Both the position numbers and the translations under genes were made by a program. This document shows, piece by piece, positions 55,051 to 64,000 of a stretch of 64,000 nucleotides of DNA; positions within the stretch are counted from its first letter, which is position 1; each line of letters starts with the position of its first letter. The stretch is from Bacteroidales bacterium (GTDB taxonomy: Bacteria > Bacteroidota > Bacteroidia > Bacteroidales > UBA932), in NCBI GenBank assembly GCA_017550655.1, contig JAFZOK010000013.1:310001-374000 (forward strand), read 5' to 3'. Below the pieces are notes generated by a model. That model worked only from the letters and a program-made list of their open reading frames with translations, did no database searches and was not told the origin of the DNA.

Positions 55051-56109
55051 ATGAAGAAAATCTCTTTCGGGAGTGACAATCACTCCGGTGTCCATCCTCT
55101 TGTTCTTCAGGCAATTGAAAGAACAAACGAGGGCTATTGCTTCGGATACGGAGAAGATGAATACACTGAAGGGGTTCTAGGACAAATCGAGGCCTTGCTG
55201 GGTAATGACTGCAAGGCTCTTTTTGTTCTCAACGGAACCGGTGCCAATGTCGTCTCCCTGGCTTCTTTCCTGAAGCCGTTCAGCACCATCCTTGCTCCTT
55301 CCTGCGCCCATATTATCGAAGACGAATGCGGGGCGGTTGAAAGATTTTCATCTTGTAGAATCACCCCTCTGGCCCAGGAGGGCGGAAAGGTTTCTCCGGA
55401 AACAGTAAGGGCCCAGCTGAAGTTTGGAGACCAGCACAAAGTCCAGCCGGCGATACTATCCATTTCCCAACCAACAGAGTTTGAAACCCTTTACACTGTA
55501 GAGGAAATCCGGGCCCTGGCAGATCTGATGCATTCGGTAGGGGGATATCTCCACGTAGATGGCAGCAGGATCTCCAACGCCGCGGCCGCAATGGATATCT
55601 CCATCAAGGAAATGATTGCCGATACCGGCGTGGATGTGCTGAGTTTCGGCGGCACCAAGAACGGACTGCTGATAGGGGAAGCCGTGGTGATTTTCAATCT
55701 GGAAAAGAACCGCGAAATGGCCGAAAACCTGGCCTACATCCGCAAGCAGGCCACCCAACTCTACTCCAAGAACCGCTTTATCGCAGCCCAGTTTGAAGCC
55801 TATCTGAAGGATGACCTTTATCTGCAGATGGCAAGCCATTCCAACCGGCTTGCAAAATATCTGGAGAAAAGATTAAAGGAATCCTCGGCGATGCAGAAGG
55901 GAGTTTATTTCACCCAGAAGGTAGAAACCAACGGAGTGTATATTTCCCTTGCCCCGCTTACGGACGAACTGATGAATTACCTGAGGGAAAAATACATTTT
56001 CTACTTCTGGAGAGAAGAAATCAAGGAAGTGCGCCTGATGTGCTCCTTCAAGACCACGGAAGAGGATATAGACTGCTTCATAAAGGACCTTGAGGGGCTT
56101 CTTTCGTAG
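55051..56109 (+). CDS. ltaE: Low-specificity threonine aldolase
   Basis: This PLP enzyme splits threonine or allo-threonine to glycine and acetaldehyde. It has 352 residues. The opening SFGSDNHSGVHP, HVDGSRISNA (Asp170, Arg173 near PLP) and the PLP lysine Lys203 in FGGTKNGLL are intact. It follows gcvH by 5 bp and is ended by a terminator 75 bp after its stop codon. Confidence 0.93.
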   Translation: MKKISFGSDNHSGVHPLVLQAIERTNEGYCFGYGEDEYTEGVLGQIEALLGNDCKALFVLNGTGANVVSLASFLKPFSTILAPSCAHIIEDECGAVERFSSCRITPLAQEGGKVSPETVRAQLKFGDQHKVQPAILSISQPTEFETLYTVEEIRALADLMHSVGGYLHVDGSRISNAAAAMDISIKEMIADTGVDVLSFGGTKNGLLIGEAVVIFNLEKNREMAENLAYIRKQATQLYSKNRFIAAQFEAYLKDDLYLQMASHSNRLAKYLEKRLKESSAMQKGVYFTQKVETNGVYISLAPLTDELMNYLREKYIFYFWREEIKEVRLMCSFKTTEEDIDCFIKDLEGLLS

Positions 56110-56183
56110 TTTTTAGCCCGAATTTCGGGCGATTTCAGCCTTTGATGTACTCGCGCCTGGTTTACGGGCAGATCGCTTAAAAT

Positions 56184-56213
56184 AGGGGCCTTTCTGAAGG
56201 CCCTTTTTTATGG
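56184..56213 (+). terminator. Terminator after threonine aldolase gene
   Basis: The stem AGGGGCCT / AGGCCCTT with a 6-nt loop is followed by TTTTTTA. A smaller hairpin (GCCCGAA/TTCGGGC, about 56117-56130) lies between it and the stop codon. Confidence 0.85.
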
Positions 56214-56229
56214 TGTTCCACGAGGAACA
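56214..56229. other. parS-like near-palindrome, copy 1
   Basis: TGTTCCACGAGGAACA is one base short of the perfect palindrome TGTTCCACGTGGAACA, which is of the parS type bound by ParB. A similar site lies in mnmG at 56812. Confidence 0.45.
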
Positions 56230-56260
56230 TTTTTAATTTATCTTACTTTATATCTGAACG

Positions 56261-56350
56261 TTATGCTTGCTCACTTGAAGTATTACATTAAAAGATAGGG
56301 TGCTTTAGCAGGATGAAAAAGCACCCGAAAATAAGCATAAAGCAATACTT
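56261..56350. other. Structured AT-rich gap with possible pseudoknot
   Basis: Three complementary pairs are seen: TTATGCTT (56261-56268) with AAGCATAA (56333-56340), AAGTATT (56278-56284) with AATACTT (56344-56350), and a 9-bp hairpin GGGTGCTTT (56298-56306) with AAAGCACCC (56318-56326). The first two cross, as in a pseudoknot. The hairpin may also end mnmG transcription on the minus strand. The rest of the 56110-56424 gap holds the terminator, the parS-like site and AT-rich sequence with no gene. Confidence 0.45.
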
Positions 56351-56424
56351 GAGTTAACCTAATTTAAAGAATTGTTAACTAGGTCTTTTAATTTTATCAA
56401 CAAATGCTTTGCTTGAAGAATTTT

Positions 56425-58428
56425 TCAGCGTCCAAACCAGACCAAAAGCACGGAAATATCGGCAGGGCTTACTCCGGAGATTCTAGAGGCCTGTGCAATG
56501 GTCTGAGGACGGTATCTGAGGAGTTTCATCCTTCCCTCCATAGACAGGGAGGTAACTTTCATATAGTCGAAATCCTGAGGAATCTTCAATTCTTCCAGTC
56601 TCGCCATCCTGTCTGCGGCAATTTGTTCTCTCTGGACATAGCCGCGGTATTTTACGGAAGTTTCCGCGGCGGAGAGGATTTCTGAACTCAGGGTGTCCTT
56701 AAATACTCCGTCTATAGAGAAGCCGTAAGGGCGGAACGGAAGCCTGATGCCGTCTGCGGTATCTGTAACGGGATGCTTTTTCTCCACGGCCGAGAGGGCT
56801 TTTTTGACTGATGTTCCACGGGGAACAATTCCCAGAATATCCTTCAGAGCCACATCCGGGCGCATAAGAAGGGCAGAAGCCTTTTTTCCCTCGGATATCT
56901 TTTCTGTGGAAACGGCAGTGTTGAATTCCTTTGGAGAAATTGTGTCCTTGTCCAGAATGGAAACAATGCTGTCCATAGCTGCATATTTATCCTTCATCAG
57001 ATCCAGACGGTCCTTTGAAGCAAGGCCGAGATTGTATCCGGTTTCCGTTAATCTCTGGTCTGCGTTGTCCTGGCGGAGAAGTATACGGAACTCGGCTCTG
57101 GAGGTAAACATTCTGTATGGCTCGTCCACGCCTTTTGTCACGAGGTCGTCTATTAGAACGCCGATATATGACTGGTTGCGGGCAAAAAACAAAGGTGGGC
57201 GTTTCTGGATGGAAAGGCTTGCATTGATACCTGCCATCAGGCCCTGTGCACCCGCCTCCTCATAGCCGGTGGTTCCGTTAACCTGACCTGCAAAATAAAG
57301 CCCGGAGACCTGTTTGGACTCCAGTGTATGGCTGAGCTGGGTTGGAGGGAAATAATCGTACTCTACGGCGTAAGCGGGGCGGAAAATTTCCGCAGTCTCC
57401 AGCCCTTCGATGTGGCGCACGGCGTCAATCTGGATATCCATCGGCAGGGAAGAAGAAAATCCCTGCAGATAATACTCGTTGGTATTCCATCCTTCAGGTT
57501 CCAGGAAGAGAAGATGCTGGTCCTTGTCAGCAAATGTGCGGAGCTTGTCCTCGATGCTCGGGCAGTATCTCGGTCCGATGCCGGTAATCTTTCCGGAGAA
57601 AAGAGGGGAATCCTTGAAACCTTTCTTCAGAATCGAATGGACCTTTTTGTTCGTGTGAACAAGATAGCAGCATCGCTGAGCAATGTTGGTCTGCACGGAA
57701 GAAGGCACGTTGAGGAAGGAAAAGCGTCCGGGATTGTCATCTCCAGGCTGAACTTCCAGGCGTGAAGTATCGATAGATTTAATGTCGATTCTCGGGGGAG
57801 TTCCGGTTTTCATCCTGCCGGATTCTATGCCGAACTTGGCCAGCTTTTCAGTAAGGCTCAGCGATGGGGGTTCGCCGATTCTTCCGCCCTCGGCGGAGTT
57901 TCTGCCGATGAAAAGGCGGCCGTTAAGGAATGTTCCGGCGGTAAGGATTACCTTGTATGCAGAGAACTCGGCACCCATACTTGTAACCACTCCGCGGACT
58001 ATGTGGTCATAGCCTCTGGTCCTGCGCTTGAAAGTGTCAATGACCAGATCCGTTACGGTATCCTGCCAGATGTGGAGATTCGGGGTATGCTCCAGAAGAA
58101 ATCTCCAGTTCAGGATGAAAAACTGGCGGTCGCACTGGGCCCTGGGACTCCAGACGGCCGGACCCTTAGAGCTGTTGAGCATTCGGAACTGGATAGTGGA
58201 AGCGTCTGTAACCAAGCCCATTCCGCCGCCAAGCGCGTCTATTTCTCTGACTATCTGGCCTTTGGCAATTCCACCAACTGCCGGATTGCAGGACATCTGG
58301 GCAATCTTGTTCATATCCATTGTCACAAGCAGAACCTGGCAGCCCATACGTGCGGCAGATAGGGCGGCCTCGCATCCGGCGTGTCCGGCACCCACCACAA
58401 TCACGTCGTATTTTCTGCTTATGCCCAT
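56425..58428 (-). CDS. mnmG: tRNA U34 carboxymethylaminomethyl-modifying enzyme MnmG
   Basis: This FAD enzyme, with MnmE, modifies uridine 34 of certain tRNAs. It has 667 residues, somewhat longer than the usual 620-640. The FAD site is [14 protein letters not shown] (10-23), and [12 protein letters not shown] and the [11 protein letters not shown] region are intact. The C-terminal helical domain ends with [18 protein letters not shown]. It lies 6 bp after ybeY in the same direction. A parS-like sequence falls in the codons of VPRGTS near residue 540. Confidence 0.96.
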   Translation of the reverse strand: MGISRKYDVIVVGAGHAGCEAALSAARMGCQVLLVTMDMNKIAQMSCNPAVGGIAKGQIVREIDALGGGMGLVTDASTIQFRMLNSSKGPAVWSPRAQCDRQFFILNWRFLLEHTPNLHIWQDTVTDLVIDTFKRRTRGYDHIVRGVVTSMGAEFSAYKVILTAGTFLNGRLFIGRNSAEGGRIGEPPSLSLTEKLAKFGIESGRMKTGTPPRIDIKSIDTSRLEVQPGDDNPGRFSFLNVPSSVQTNIAQRCCYLVHTNKKVHSILKKGFKDSPLFSGKITGIGPRYCPSIEDKLRTFADKDQHLLFLEPEGWNTNEYYLQGFSSSLPMDIQIDAVRHIEGLETAEIFRPAYAVEYDYFPPTQLSHTLESKQVSGLYFAGQVNGTTGYEEAGAQGLMAGINASLSIQKRPPLFFARNQSYIGVLIDDLVTKGVDEPYRMFTSRAEFRILLRQDNADQRLTETGYNLGLASKDRLDLMKDKYAAMDSIVSILDKDTISPKEFNTAVSTEKISEGKKASALLMRPDVALKDILGIVPRGTSVKKALSAVEKKHPVTDTADGIRLPFRPYGFSIDGVFKDTLSSEILSAAETSVKYRGYVQREQIAADRMARLEELKIPQDFDYMKVTSLSMEGRMKLLRYRPQTIAQASRISGVSPADISVLLVWFGR
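56812..56827. other. parS-like near-palindrome, copy 2 (inside mnmG)
   Basis: TGTTCCACGGGGAACA differs from copy 1 at one base and from the perfect palindrome at one base. It lies 598 bp from copy 1. Confidence 0.45.
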
Positions 58429-58434
58429 AGATTA

Positions 58435-58902
58435 TTAGCCCTTGTATCCCACGCTTATCCTGTCAATATCAAATTCTGAAAACAGAAGTTTGAGTGCTGC
58501 GTTTTCAGCACTTCTCATCCTCTTCTGTTTGTATGGAGTTACGTCATCCTCTCCGCTAAGATGGAGAACGCCGTGGACAATTACTCTAAGCAATTCACAT
58601 TTCAGGGCAGGGGAGAACATCTGGCGATAGGTCTCTGAATTTGTTTTGACGGTATCCAGGCTGATGTAGAGATCTCCGCTCACAACATTTCCCTCGCAGT
58701 AGTCGAAGGTGATGATGTCCGTGTAATAGTCGTGGCCAAGGGAGCTCCTGTTAAGGTCCAGGATGAATTCATCGGAGCAGAAGATCACGTTTATCTCTCC
58801 GGGAACATAGCCCCTGTCGCAGAGAATGCGGTTTATCCACTTTTTTATCCCGGCCTTGCCCCTAAGGCGGCTCTTTACATCATTGTCTATGAAATGCAAC
58901 AT
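58435..58902 (-). CDS. ybeY: rRNA maturation endoribonuclease YbeY
   Basis: This Zn-dependent RNase takes part in 16S rRNA 3'-end maturation and quality control. It has 155 residues from the chosen start (MLHFIDND). The metal motif reads HGVLHLSGEDD: two His are present and the third ligand position holds Asp, a variant I believe is common in Bacteroidota. TDIITFDY is also typical. The frame is open 21 codons further upstream, close to the promoter, and those codons look non-family. Confidence 0.92.
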   Translation of the reverse strand: MLHFIDNDVKSRLRGKAGIKKWINRILCDRGYVPGEINVIFCSDEFILDLNRSSLGHDYYTDIITFDYCEGNVVSGDLYISLDTVKTNSETYRQMFSPALKCELLRVIVHGVLHLSGEDDVTPYKQKRMRSAENAALKLLFSEFDIDRISVGYKG

Positions 58903-58948
58903 TGATATTTTATTGATATTGTCCTTTTCCGTTTTATCTGTAAACAGA

Positions 58949-58970
58949 TAACTTTGTGGTTGCAAATTTA
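58949..58970. promoter_or_regulatory. Divergent -7 boxes, ybeY-mnmG and mdh
   Basis: TAACTTTG at 58949-58956 (plus) is 31 bp before mdh. TAAATTTG at 58963-58970 (minus) is 60 bp before ybeY. The two transcripts start facing each other and overlap at their 5' ends. Confidence 0.6.
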
Positions 58971-58987
58971 TCTAAAAATTAGAGTTT

Positions 58988-59929
58988 ATGGCTAAAGTAT
59001 CTGTTATTGGCGCCGGTAATGTTGGCGCTTCATGCGTAGAGGCTATGCTTCACCTGAATTTCTGCTCAGAGATCGTGCTTCTGGATATCAAGGAAGGAAT
59101 CTCCGAGGGAAAGGCTATGGATATGATGCAGGCCGCAAAGCAGTACGGAACAAACACACAAATAACCGGAGTAACCAACGATTATTCTAAAACCGCTGAT
59201 TCTGATGTAGTTATCATCACCTCAGGAATTCCTAGAAAACCTGGTATGACAAGAGAGGAACTCATCGGAGTAAATTCAAAAATCGTTTCCAGCGTTACCG
59301 AGAACGTGCTCAAGTTCTCTCCAAAGGCTGTGATTATGGTTATCGCAAACCCTATGGACCCGATGACCTACCTCACCCTGAAGAAGAACAACCTTCCTAA
59401 GCATCAGGTTGTAGGAATGGGCGGACAGCTGGACTCCAGCCGCTTCACCTACTATCTTGCACAGGCTCTGAATGTTCCTGTAAGCGACATTGACTGTATG
59501 GTTATCGGCGGACACGGAGACAAGACAATGATTCCTCTGATCCGTTTTGCAACCTACAAGGGAATTCCTGTTACCAAGCTCCTCAGCAAGGAAGAGTGCG
59601 ACAAGGTTGTTGCAGACACAATGGTAGGCGGTGCAACCCTTACCAAGCTTCTGGGAACCAGCGCATGGTATGCTCCTGGAATGAGCGCAGCCACAATGGC
59701 AAAGTCCATCGTGATGAACGAGAGGAAGATGATCCCTTGCTGCTGCTATCTCGAGGGAGAATACGGAGAGAACGACCTCTGCATCGGCGTTCCTGCAATC
59801 GTAGGAAAGGGTGGATGGGAGAAGATCGTTGAACTTGAGCTCAACGATGAGGAAAAGGCTCTCTTCAAGGCAAGCGCAGACGCTACCCGCAACACCGCAA
59901 ACGTACTTAAGGAACAGAATATTATCTAA
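58988..59929 (+). CDS. mdh: Malate dehydrogenase
   Basis: This NAD-dependent LDH/MDH-family enzyme has 313 residues. The cofactor loop is GAGNVGASC. The mobile loop reads GIPRKPGMTRE, with the Arg that selects malate over lactate, and the catalytic His is in GGHGDK. Codon use is strongly biased (few rare codons), as expected for a highly expressed gene. It belongs to the reductive branch leading to fumarate and succinate, with the FrdB/SdhB gene at the right edge. Confidence 0.95.
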   Translation: MAKVSVIGAGNVGASCVEAMLHLNFCSEIVLLDIKEGISEGKAMDMMQAAKQYGTNTQITGVTNDYSKTADSDVVIITSGIPRKPGMTREELIGVNSKIVSSVTENVLKFSPKAVIMVIANPMDPMTYLTLKKNNLPKHQVVGMGGQLDSSRFTYYLAQALNVPVSDIDCMVIGGHGDKTMIPLIRFATYKGIPVTKLLSKEECDKVVADTMVGGATLTKLLGTSAWYAPGMSAATMAKSIVMNERKMIPCCCYLEGEYGENDLCIGVPAIVGKGGWEKIVELELNDEEKALFKASADATRNTANVLKEQNII

Positions 59930-59943
59930 AAACAACTAGTTAT

Positions 59944-60636
59944 ATGGAAATCAAGAAATCCCCAAAAGCAAATCTTGAGAACAAGAAGACCCTTTTCCGC
60001 GAGATAGGTCTGATCGCCGCTCTTGCGCTTGTGCTTCTCGTTTTCGAGTGGAGTTCTACAGACAAGGAGGTTAGCTCCCTTGCTGCAAACACCACAGTTA
60101 TCACCGATGAGGAGCAGGCTCCTATTACCCAGGAGACTCCTCCACCACCTCCAGAGCAGATCAAGGAGCCTGTTATGACAGAGGAACTCCAGATTGTGGA
60201 GAACGACGTAAAGGTTGAGACAGACTTCATCAGTACCGATGACTCAGACCAGAAAATCGAGATCAAGCCTTACGTTGAGGCAAAGCCTGTAGAGGAGGAA
60301 GTCGAGGTTGAGGAGGAAATTCCTTTCGCAATCGTGGAAGACAAGCCTATGTTCCAGGGCAAGGACGCAAACGAGTTCACAAAATGGGTTTACAACAACA
60401 TCGAGTATCCGGAGATCGCCAAGGAGAATGGTATCCAAGGCCGTGTGACAGTTCAGTTCACCATAGACAAGGACGGTAGCGTAAAGGATGTGAAGGTGCT
60501 AAGAGGTGTTGACTCGTCACTCGACAAAGAGGCTGTAAGAGTTATCCAGAAATCTCCGAAATGGAGCCCTGGAAAGCAGAGGAACAAACCTGTAAAGGTT
60601 AAGTACACCTTCCCTATCATCTTCCAGCTCAGATAA
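59944..60636 (+). CDS. tonB: TonB-family energy transducer
   Basis: This 230-residue protein has an N-terminal membrane anchor (about 20-37, IGLIAALALVLLVFEW), a periplasmic Pro/Glu-rich linker starting at ETPPPPPEQ, and a C-terminal TonB domain (about 140-230; IQGRVTVQFTIDKDGSV, VKYTFPIIFQL). It couples the proton motive force through ExbBD to outer-membrane receptors such as SusC types. exbBD are not adjacent. It lies 14 bp after mdh. Confidence 0.93.
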   Translation: MEIKKSPKANLENKKTLFREIGLIAALALVLLVFEWSSTDKEVSSLAANTTVITDEEQAPITQETPPPPPEQIKEPVMTEELQIVENDVKVETDFISTDDSDQKIEIKPYVEAKPVEEEVEVEEEIPFAIVEDKPMFQGKDANEFTKWVYNNIEYPEIAKENGIQGRVTVQFTIDKDGSVKDVKVLRGVDSSLDKEAVRVIQKSPKWSPGKQRNKPVKVKYTFPIIFQLR

Positions 60637-60672
60637 TTGCAACTATTGTTAAACTTAATGTTTTTTATCGCG

Positions 60673-61077
60673 ATGAAAAGATTTTTATTACTTGCAGCTG
60701 CATGCTGCTTCATCCTGGCATCCTGCTCCAACGGAGCAGTAAAGCCAACAGGCGATCCTGAGAAGGACGCTCAGGCTCTGATGGACTTTCACGCAAAGAA
60801 GACCAAGGAGGTAACCGAGGCTCTGAGTCACCTTTCACTCTCAAAGGCTGGCAAGATCAGCAAGGAGATAGAAGAGGTTACAAAGCAGTTCCAGGACTAT
60901 TATGCAAAGCACACCGAGAACAAGGCTAAGTTCGACGAGGTTTACGGAAAGCTTCTGAACGAGTCTCTCGAGGGTGTTGCCAACGATCTTAAGGAGAAGT
61001 TCGGCGGTGCCGAGGAAAAAGCTGAGGAGGCTGTAAACGAAGCTGTTGACGAGGTTGTAGAGGATATTGCCGAATAA
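60673..61077 (+). CDS. Small helical lipoprotein
   Basis: This 134-residue protein has the lipobox ILASC (Cys18) and an otherwise helical body rich in Lys, Glu and Ala; the C-terminal part (AEEKAEEAVNEAVDE) is strongly acidic. No family is recognised. The ATG at 60673 gives a normal signal; a TTG start 12 codons upstream does not. It follows tonB by 36 bp and ends at a strong terminator, so mdh-tonB-lipoprotein may be one transcript. Confidence 0.78.
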   Translation: MKRFLLLAAACCFILASCSNGAVKPTGDPEKDAQALMDFHAKKTKEVTEALSHLSLSKAGKISKEIEEVTKQFQDYYAKHTENKAKFDEVYGKLLNESLEGVANDLKEKFGGAEEKAEEAVNEAVDEVVEDIAE

Positions 61078-61097
61078 TTCTTGCAACCTTAAAAAGA

Positions 61098-61131
61098 AAT
61101 CGGGGACGGAAATACCATCCCCGATTTTTTT
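61098..61131 (+). terminator. Terminator after mdh-tonB-lipoprotein
   Basis: The stem AATCGGGGA / TCCCCGATT is followed by seven T residues, 20 bp after the lipoprotein stop codon. Confidence 0.9.
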
Positions 61132-61149
61132 GTTCCAGTAAGGCAAAGG

Positions 61150-62310
61150 CTATTTGATTCCCTTTTCCTTCTTTATCATCTTCACTACCTTTTCAACAGG
61201 AAGGGCCTTAACCTCGTTGCCCTTGAATCCCTTTGTGGTCTCTGCCGCAAACAGGCTGTTCCACAGAGCCTCTGCCGTGGCCTCTACCGTGGCCTCGAAA
61301 AGAGGGGACATCTTGTCATTGTCCAGAACCTTGGTGGTGTGGATTTCTTCGTCCACAATCATATTGTCCGGATAAACGGAGAATGCTATCACATAGTCTC
61401 CGCTGCCGTTGGAGGCAAAGCTTCCGGTCTTGGCAAGGGCCATGAAAGCTCTCTTTGCCATCCTTTCAAGCTGACGGGCATCCACCGGAGCGTCTGTTGC
61501 AACCACAATCATGCAGGAGCCGTCTCCGCCCTTGGCCTCTTCTTTCTTTGCCTGTGCCTCAACGCTTTTGCGGTAGGAATAATCGCCGAGTTTTCTGCCA
61601 ACTTCTACGCCGCAGATTTCAAGGATTCCGCCGTAATTTGTCTGAACCAGAACACCAACGGTATATCCTCCGAGATCTTCCGGAAGGACTCTTGAAGATG
61701 TTCCGATTCCGCCCTTCCAGCTGAAGCAGATTGTTCCGGTTCCGGCACCAACGCAACCTTCCTCGACAGGACCGCCCTTGGCGTTTGCTATTGCCTGGAG
61801 AACGTGTTCCGGCTTAACGTAACGGGCTCTCATATTGTTCAGCCTTCCGTCGTTAGTTTCTCCCACAATGGCGTTCACGGAATTCACACCTTCATTGCCG
61901 GGCTGGGCCAAAGTATGGGTTATAACTCCGTACAAACCCGCCGCTATACTAAGTGTATTTGTCAGAATGATAGGGGTTTCTATGTTTCCGAGTTCCTTAA
62001 CCTGGCTGTATCCGGCAAGCTTTCCAAAACTGTTTCCAAGATACATCGCTGCCGGTACTTTCTTGCGGAAAATGTTTCCGGAGTGAGGAAGGATAGCAGT
62101 CACTCCCGTGCGCATATCATCAGTTTCCTTGAGCGTAACCTGTCCTACCGTTACCCCGGAAACGTCCGTAATGGCGTTATACTGTCCTGTTTTGAAAATA
62201 CCGTAAGAAAGACCGTAATCTCTCATTCTTTTCTTCTGTGCAGAAGATTCTGTCAAGCTTCCCATAATGATTGAAAGAGCTAAGATCAAAAACAATGATT
62301 TGCGTGCCAT
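61150..62310 (-). CDS. P1 family (DmpA-like) peptidase, exported
   Basis: This protein of the DmpA/BapA family of self-cleaving Ntn-type aminopeptidases has 386 residues. A signal peptide (cleavage probably after ESSAQ, near residue 25) is present. NAITDVSGVTVGQV at the start and the processing site GGDGSCM with Ser265 fit the family. It cleaves N-terminal residues or beta-peptides; the natural substrate is unknown. It has its own promoter and lies alone. Confidence 0.9.
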   Translation of the reverse strand: MARKSLFLILALSIIMGSLTESSAQKKRMRDYGLSYGIFKTGQYNAITDVSGVTVGQVTLKETDDMRTGVTAILPHSGNIFRKKVPAAMYLGNSFGKLAGYSQVKELGNIETPIILTNTLSIAAGLYGVITHTLAQPGNEGVNSVNAIVGETNDGRLNNMRARYVKPEHVLQAIANAKGGPVEEGCVGAGTGTICFSWKGGIGTSSRVLPEDLGGYTVGVLVQTNYGGILEICGVEVGRKLGDYSYRKSVEAQAKKEEAKGGDGSCMIVVATDAPVDARQLERMAKRAFMALAKTGSFASNGSGDYVIAFSVYPDNMIVDEEIHTTKVLDNDKMSPLFEATVEATAEALWNSLFAAETTKGFKGNEVKALPVEKVVKMIKKEKGIK

Positions 62311-62329
62311 AGTCTGCGTGTTGAATATG

Positions 62330-62354
62330 CAAATATAAAAAATAAGTAACTTTG
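62330..62354. promoter_or_regulatory. Divergent -7 boxes, P1 peptidase and hflX
   Basis: TATATTTG at 62330-62337 (minus) lies 19 bp before the peptidase. TAACTTTG at 62347-62354 (plus) lies 21 bp before hflX. Confidence 0.65.
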
Positions 62355-62375
62355 CGCCCTAATTGATTCTCAGCG

Positions 62376-63599
62376 ATGGAGAAAGCTATACTGATAAGCG
62401 CGGTCACTCCGGACATTACGGAACTTCAGGCAAACGAATACCTGGACGAGCTGGAATTCCTGGCCACCACCGCATCCATAGAGGGAGTGAAAAGGTTTAT
62501 GCAGAGGCTGGACAGGCCCCTGTCGAGCACATACGTGGGTAAGGGAAAGCTTCAGGAAATCAAGGAATATGTCGCTGAGAACGAGATACATCTGGCAGTG
62601 TTCGACGACGAGCTCACGGGTGCCCAGGTGAGAAATCTGGAAAAAGAACTCGGATGCTCCATTCTGGACCGCACAAGCCTGATTCTGGACATATTCGCAA
62701 TGAGGGCAAAGACCGCCTACGCCAAAACCCAGGTGGAACTTGCACGCTACCAATACATACTCCCAAGGCTGACCGGAATGTGGAGCCACCTTGAAAGGCA
62801 GAGGGGAGGACGCGGAACCAGAGGCGGTGCCGGAGAAAAGCAGCTGGAAACAGACCGCCGAATCGTAATGGACAAGATTTCCCAGCTCAAGGACCAGCTC
62901 AAGAAGATAGACCGCCAGATGGCAACCCAAAGGTCCAACCGCGGAAAGATGGTCAGGGTATCACTCGTTGGCTACACCAACGTTGGCAAGAGCACCATAA
63001 TGAACCTTCTTTCCAAGAGCAATGTCTTTGCGGAAAACAAACTCTTTGCAACTCTGGATACCACTGTAAGAAAGGTAGTTATAGACAACACTCCTTTCCT
63101 CCTCAGCGATACTGTAGGATTCATCAGGAAACTTCCTCACCAGCTTGTGGAATCATTCAAGAGCACTCTGGACGAGGTAAGGGAAGCCGATATCCTGCTT
63201 CACGTTGTTGACGTGTCCCATCCTAACTTTGAAGACCAGATCAAGGTTGTAAAGCACACCCTTGAGGAAATCGGGGCGGGCAACAAGCCGGTATTCATGG
63301 TATTCAACAAAATCGACGCCTACAAATTCACCCCTAAGAGCGAATTCGACCTCAGCGAAGACCGTCCTGGAAAAATATCGCTGAGACAGCTTGAAGAATC
63401 CTGGGTGGCAAAGGAAAATTCCCCGGCAATCTTCATCTCCGCCAAGGAAAAGATCGGGATAGACAAATTAAGAAACGACCTCTATAAGATGGTTGGTGAA
63501 ACCATTAGAGGCCGTTACCCGTTTACCGGATTTCTCTGGCAGAACTTCGATGAAGAAGATCTTACTTCTTGCACCAGCCCTTCAGGAACTCGCGGTTAA
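62376..63599 (+). CDS. hflX: GTPase HflX
   Basis: This ribosome-binding GTPase is linked to rescue of stalled ribosomes. It has 407 residues: an N-terminal HflX domain (about 1-190, with [16 protein letters not shown] at 153-168), the P-loop GYTNVGKST (199-207), switch and DTVGF motif, and NKID. The last 13 residues ([14 protein letters not shown] part) overlap the antisense end of the FrdB/SdhB gene by 38 bp and look unlike the usual HflX tail. Confidence 0.94.
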   Translation: MEKAILISAVTPDITELQANEYLDELEFLATTASIEGVKRFMQRLDRPLSSTYVGKGKLQEIKEYVAENEIHLAVFDDELTGAQVRNLEKELGCSILDRTSLILDIFAMRAKTAYAKTQVELARYQYILPRLTGMWSHLERQRGGRGTRGGAGEKQLETDRRIVMDKISQLKDQLKKIDRQMATQRSNRGKMVRVSLVGYTNVGKSTIMNLLSKSNVFAENKLFATLDTTVRKVVIDNTPFLLSDTVGFIRKLPHQLVESFKSTLDEVREADILLHVVDVSHPNFEDQIKVVKHTLEEIGAGNKPVFMVFNKIDAYKFTPKSEFDLSEDRPGKISLRQLEESWVAKENSPAIFISAKEKIGIDKLRNDLYKMVGETIRGRYPFTGFLWQNFDEEDLTSCTSPSGTRG

Positions 63600-64000
63600 G
63601 TCTTGCGATGTGGCTTACTGATACGTGCTTAGGGCACTCCATCTCGCAAGCCCTTGTGTTGGTGCAAGTTCCGAATCCAAGCTCGTCCATCTTGGCTATC
63701 ATGTTCATAGCCCTTCTGGTGCTCTCTACCTTGCCCTGAGGAAGCAGAGCCAGTGAGCTGACCCTTGCTCCGATGAACAACATAGCGGATCCGTTCTTGC
63801 AGGTTGCAACGCATGCGCCGCATCCGATGCAGCTGGCTGCGTCCATACTCTCATCTGCCTTCTCCTTTGGAATAGGGATGTTGTTGGCGTCCTGAGCGGC
63901 ACCTGTACGGACATCCACAAATCCTCCGGCCTGCATAATCTTGTCAAGAGCGCTGCGGTCTACCACAAGGTCCTTGATTACAGGGAAGGCTGCGCTTCTC
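63562..64000 (-). CDS. Succinate dehydrogenase/fumarate reductase iron-sulfur subunit (3' part)
   Basis: The C-terminal 145 codons of a SdhB/FrdB subunit are visible; the gene runs off the right edge. The 4Fe-4S site [14 protein letters not shown] and the second group [16 protein letters not shown] are intact. Downstream of the GTG at 63964-63966 the frame could be read as complete, but upstream codons ([11 protein letters not shown]) continue the family sequence, so this GTG is not the start. It should pass electrons between flavin subunit and menaquinone. It overlaps hflX tail to tail. Confidence 0.92.
   Translation of the reverse strand, partial: RSAAFPVIKDLVVDRSALDKIMQAGGFVDVRTGAAQDANNIPIPKEKADESMDAASCIGCGACVATCKNGSAMLFIGARVSSLALLPQGKVESTRRAMNMIAKMDELGFGTCTNTRACEMECPKHVSVSHIARLNREFLKGWCKK

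Noticed and set aside
56230-56424. Replication origin
   Set aside because: Only one near-match to a DnaA box and no dnaA gene or box cluster; kept only as a remark under the parS-like and structured-gap findings.

Overview
The window looks like a chromosomal segment of a Bacteroidota, most likely Bacteroidales, bacterium. Reasons: promoters of the Bacteroidota type (TAnnTTTG -7 box, sometimes with TTTG or TTG 19-20 bp upstream), a fused SecDF, BspA-like Cys/Leu-repeat lipoproteins, a periplasmic-TPR/HTH regulator, the two-protein transketolase often seen in glycan loci, a SufE-SufT fusion and an FrdB-type iron-sulfur subunit. I cannot fix the genus.

Layout. 1-12.9 kb: a one-direction surface-polysaccharide cluster on the minus strand (PglF/CapD-like dehydratase, Wzx flippase, pyruvyltransferase-like protein, a QueC-like PP-loop protein, three GT4 glycosyltransferases, EpsG-like polymerase, PglC-like phosphoglycosyltransferase, PglD/NeuD-like acyltransferase, split transketolase). 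13-18.4 kb: sufB-pnuC-sufC-sufD-ugd, apparently one operon, divergent from a ThiL-like gene whose metal-binding motifs are degraded. 19.4-26.8 kb: rnr-gpmI-dnaE. 26.9-32 kb: secDF, a PD40 envelope protein and tRNA-Ser(GCT).

32.2-47.8 kb is the accessory part. It holds an ATPase gene reduced to its two ends, a GLUG/InlB-repeat adhesin with a fimbrillin-like lipoprotein, an AT-rich XRE-type gene bordered by a 28-bp direct repeat, two large BspA-like lipoproteins, a membrane-bound AraC-type regulator and a TPR/HTH regulator. Each of the three large surface-protein genes is preceded within 8-20 bp by a 43-45 residue acidic peptide gene. Two of these peptide genes encode the same protein and differ only at three synonymous sites. 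The promoters of both surface-protein operons carry the same 20-22 bp direct-repeat array 20-21 bp upstream of the -7 box, and the second array also lies next to the membrane AraC gene. I read this as a small surface-display regulon with its own regulator and peptide; this is the best candidate here for an undescribed system.

47.9-64 kb is housekeeping: tRNA-Pro(TGG), glyS, folK, sufE-T, sufS, an SDR, ruvA, menA, gcvH-threonine aldolase, mnmG, ybeY, mdh, tonB, a small lipoprotein, a P1-family peptidase, hflX and the end of an frdB/sdhB gene. Between the threonine aldolase gene and mnmG lies a 315-bp gap with a possible pseudoknot and a parS-like near-palindrome, which recurs inside mnmG.
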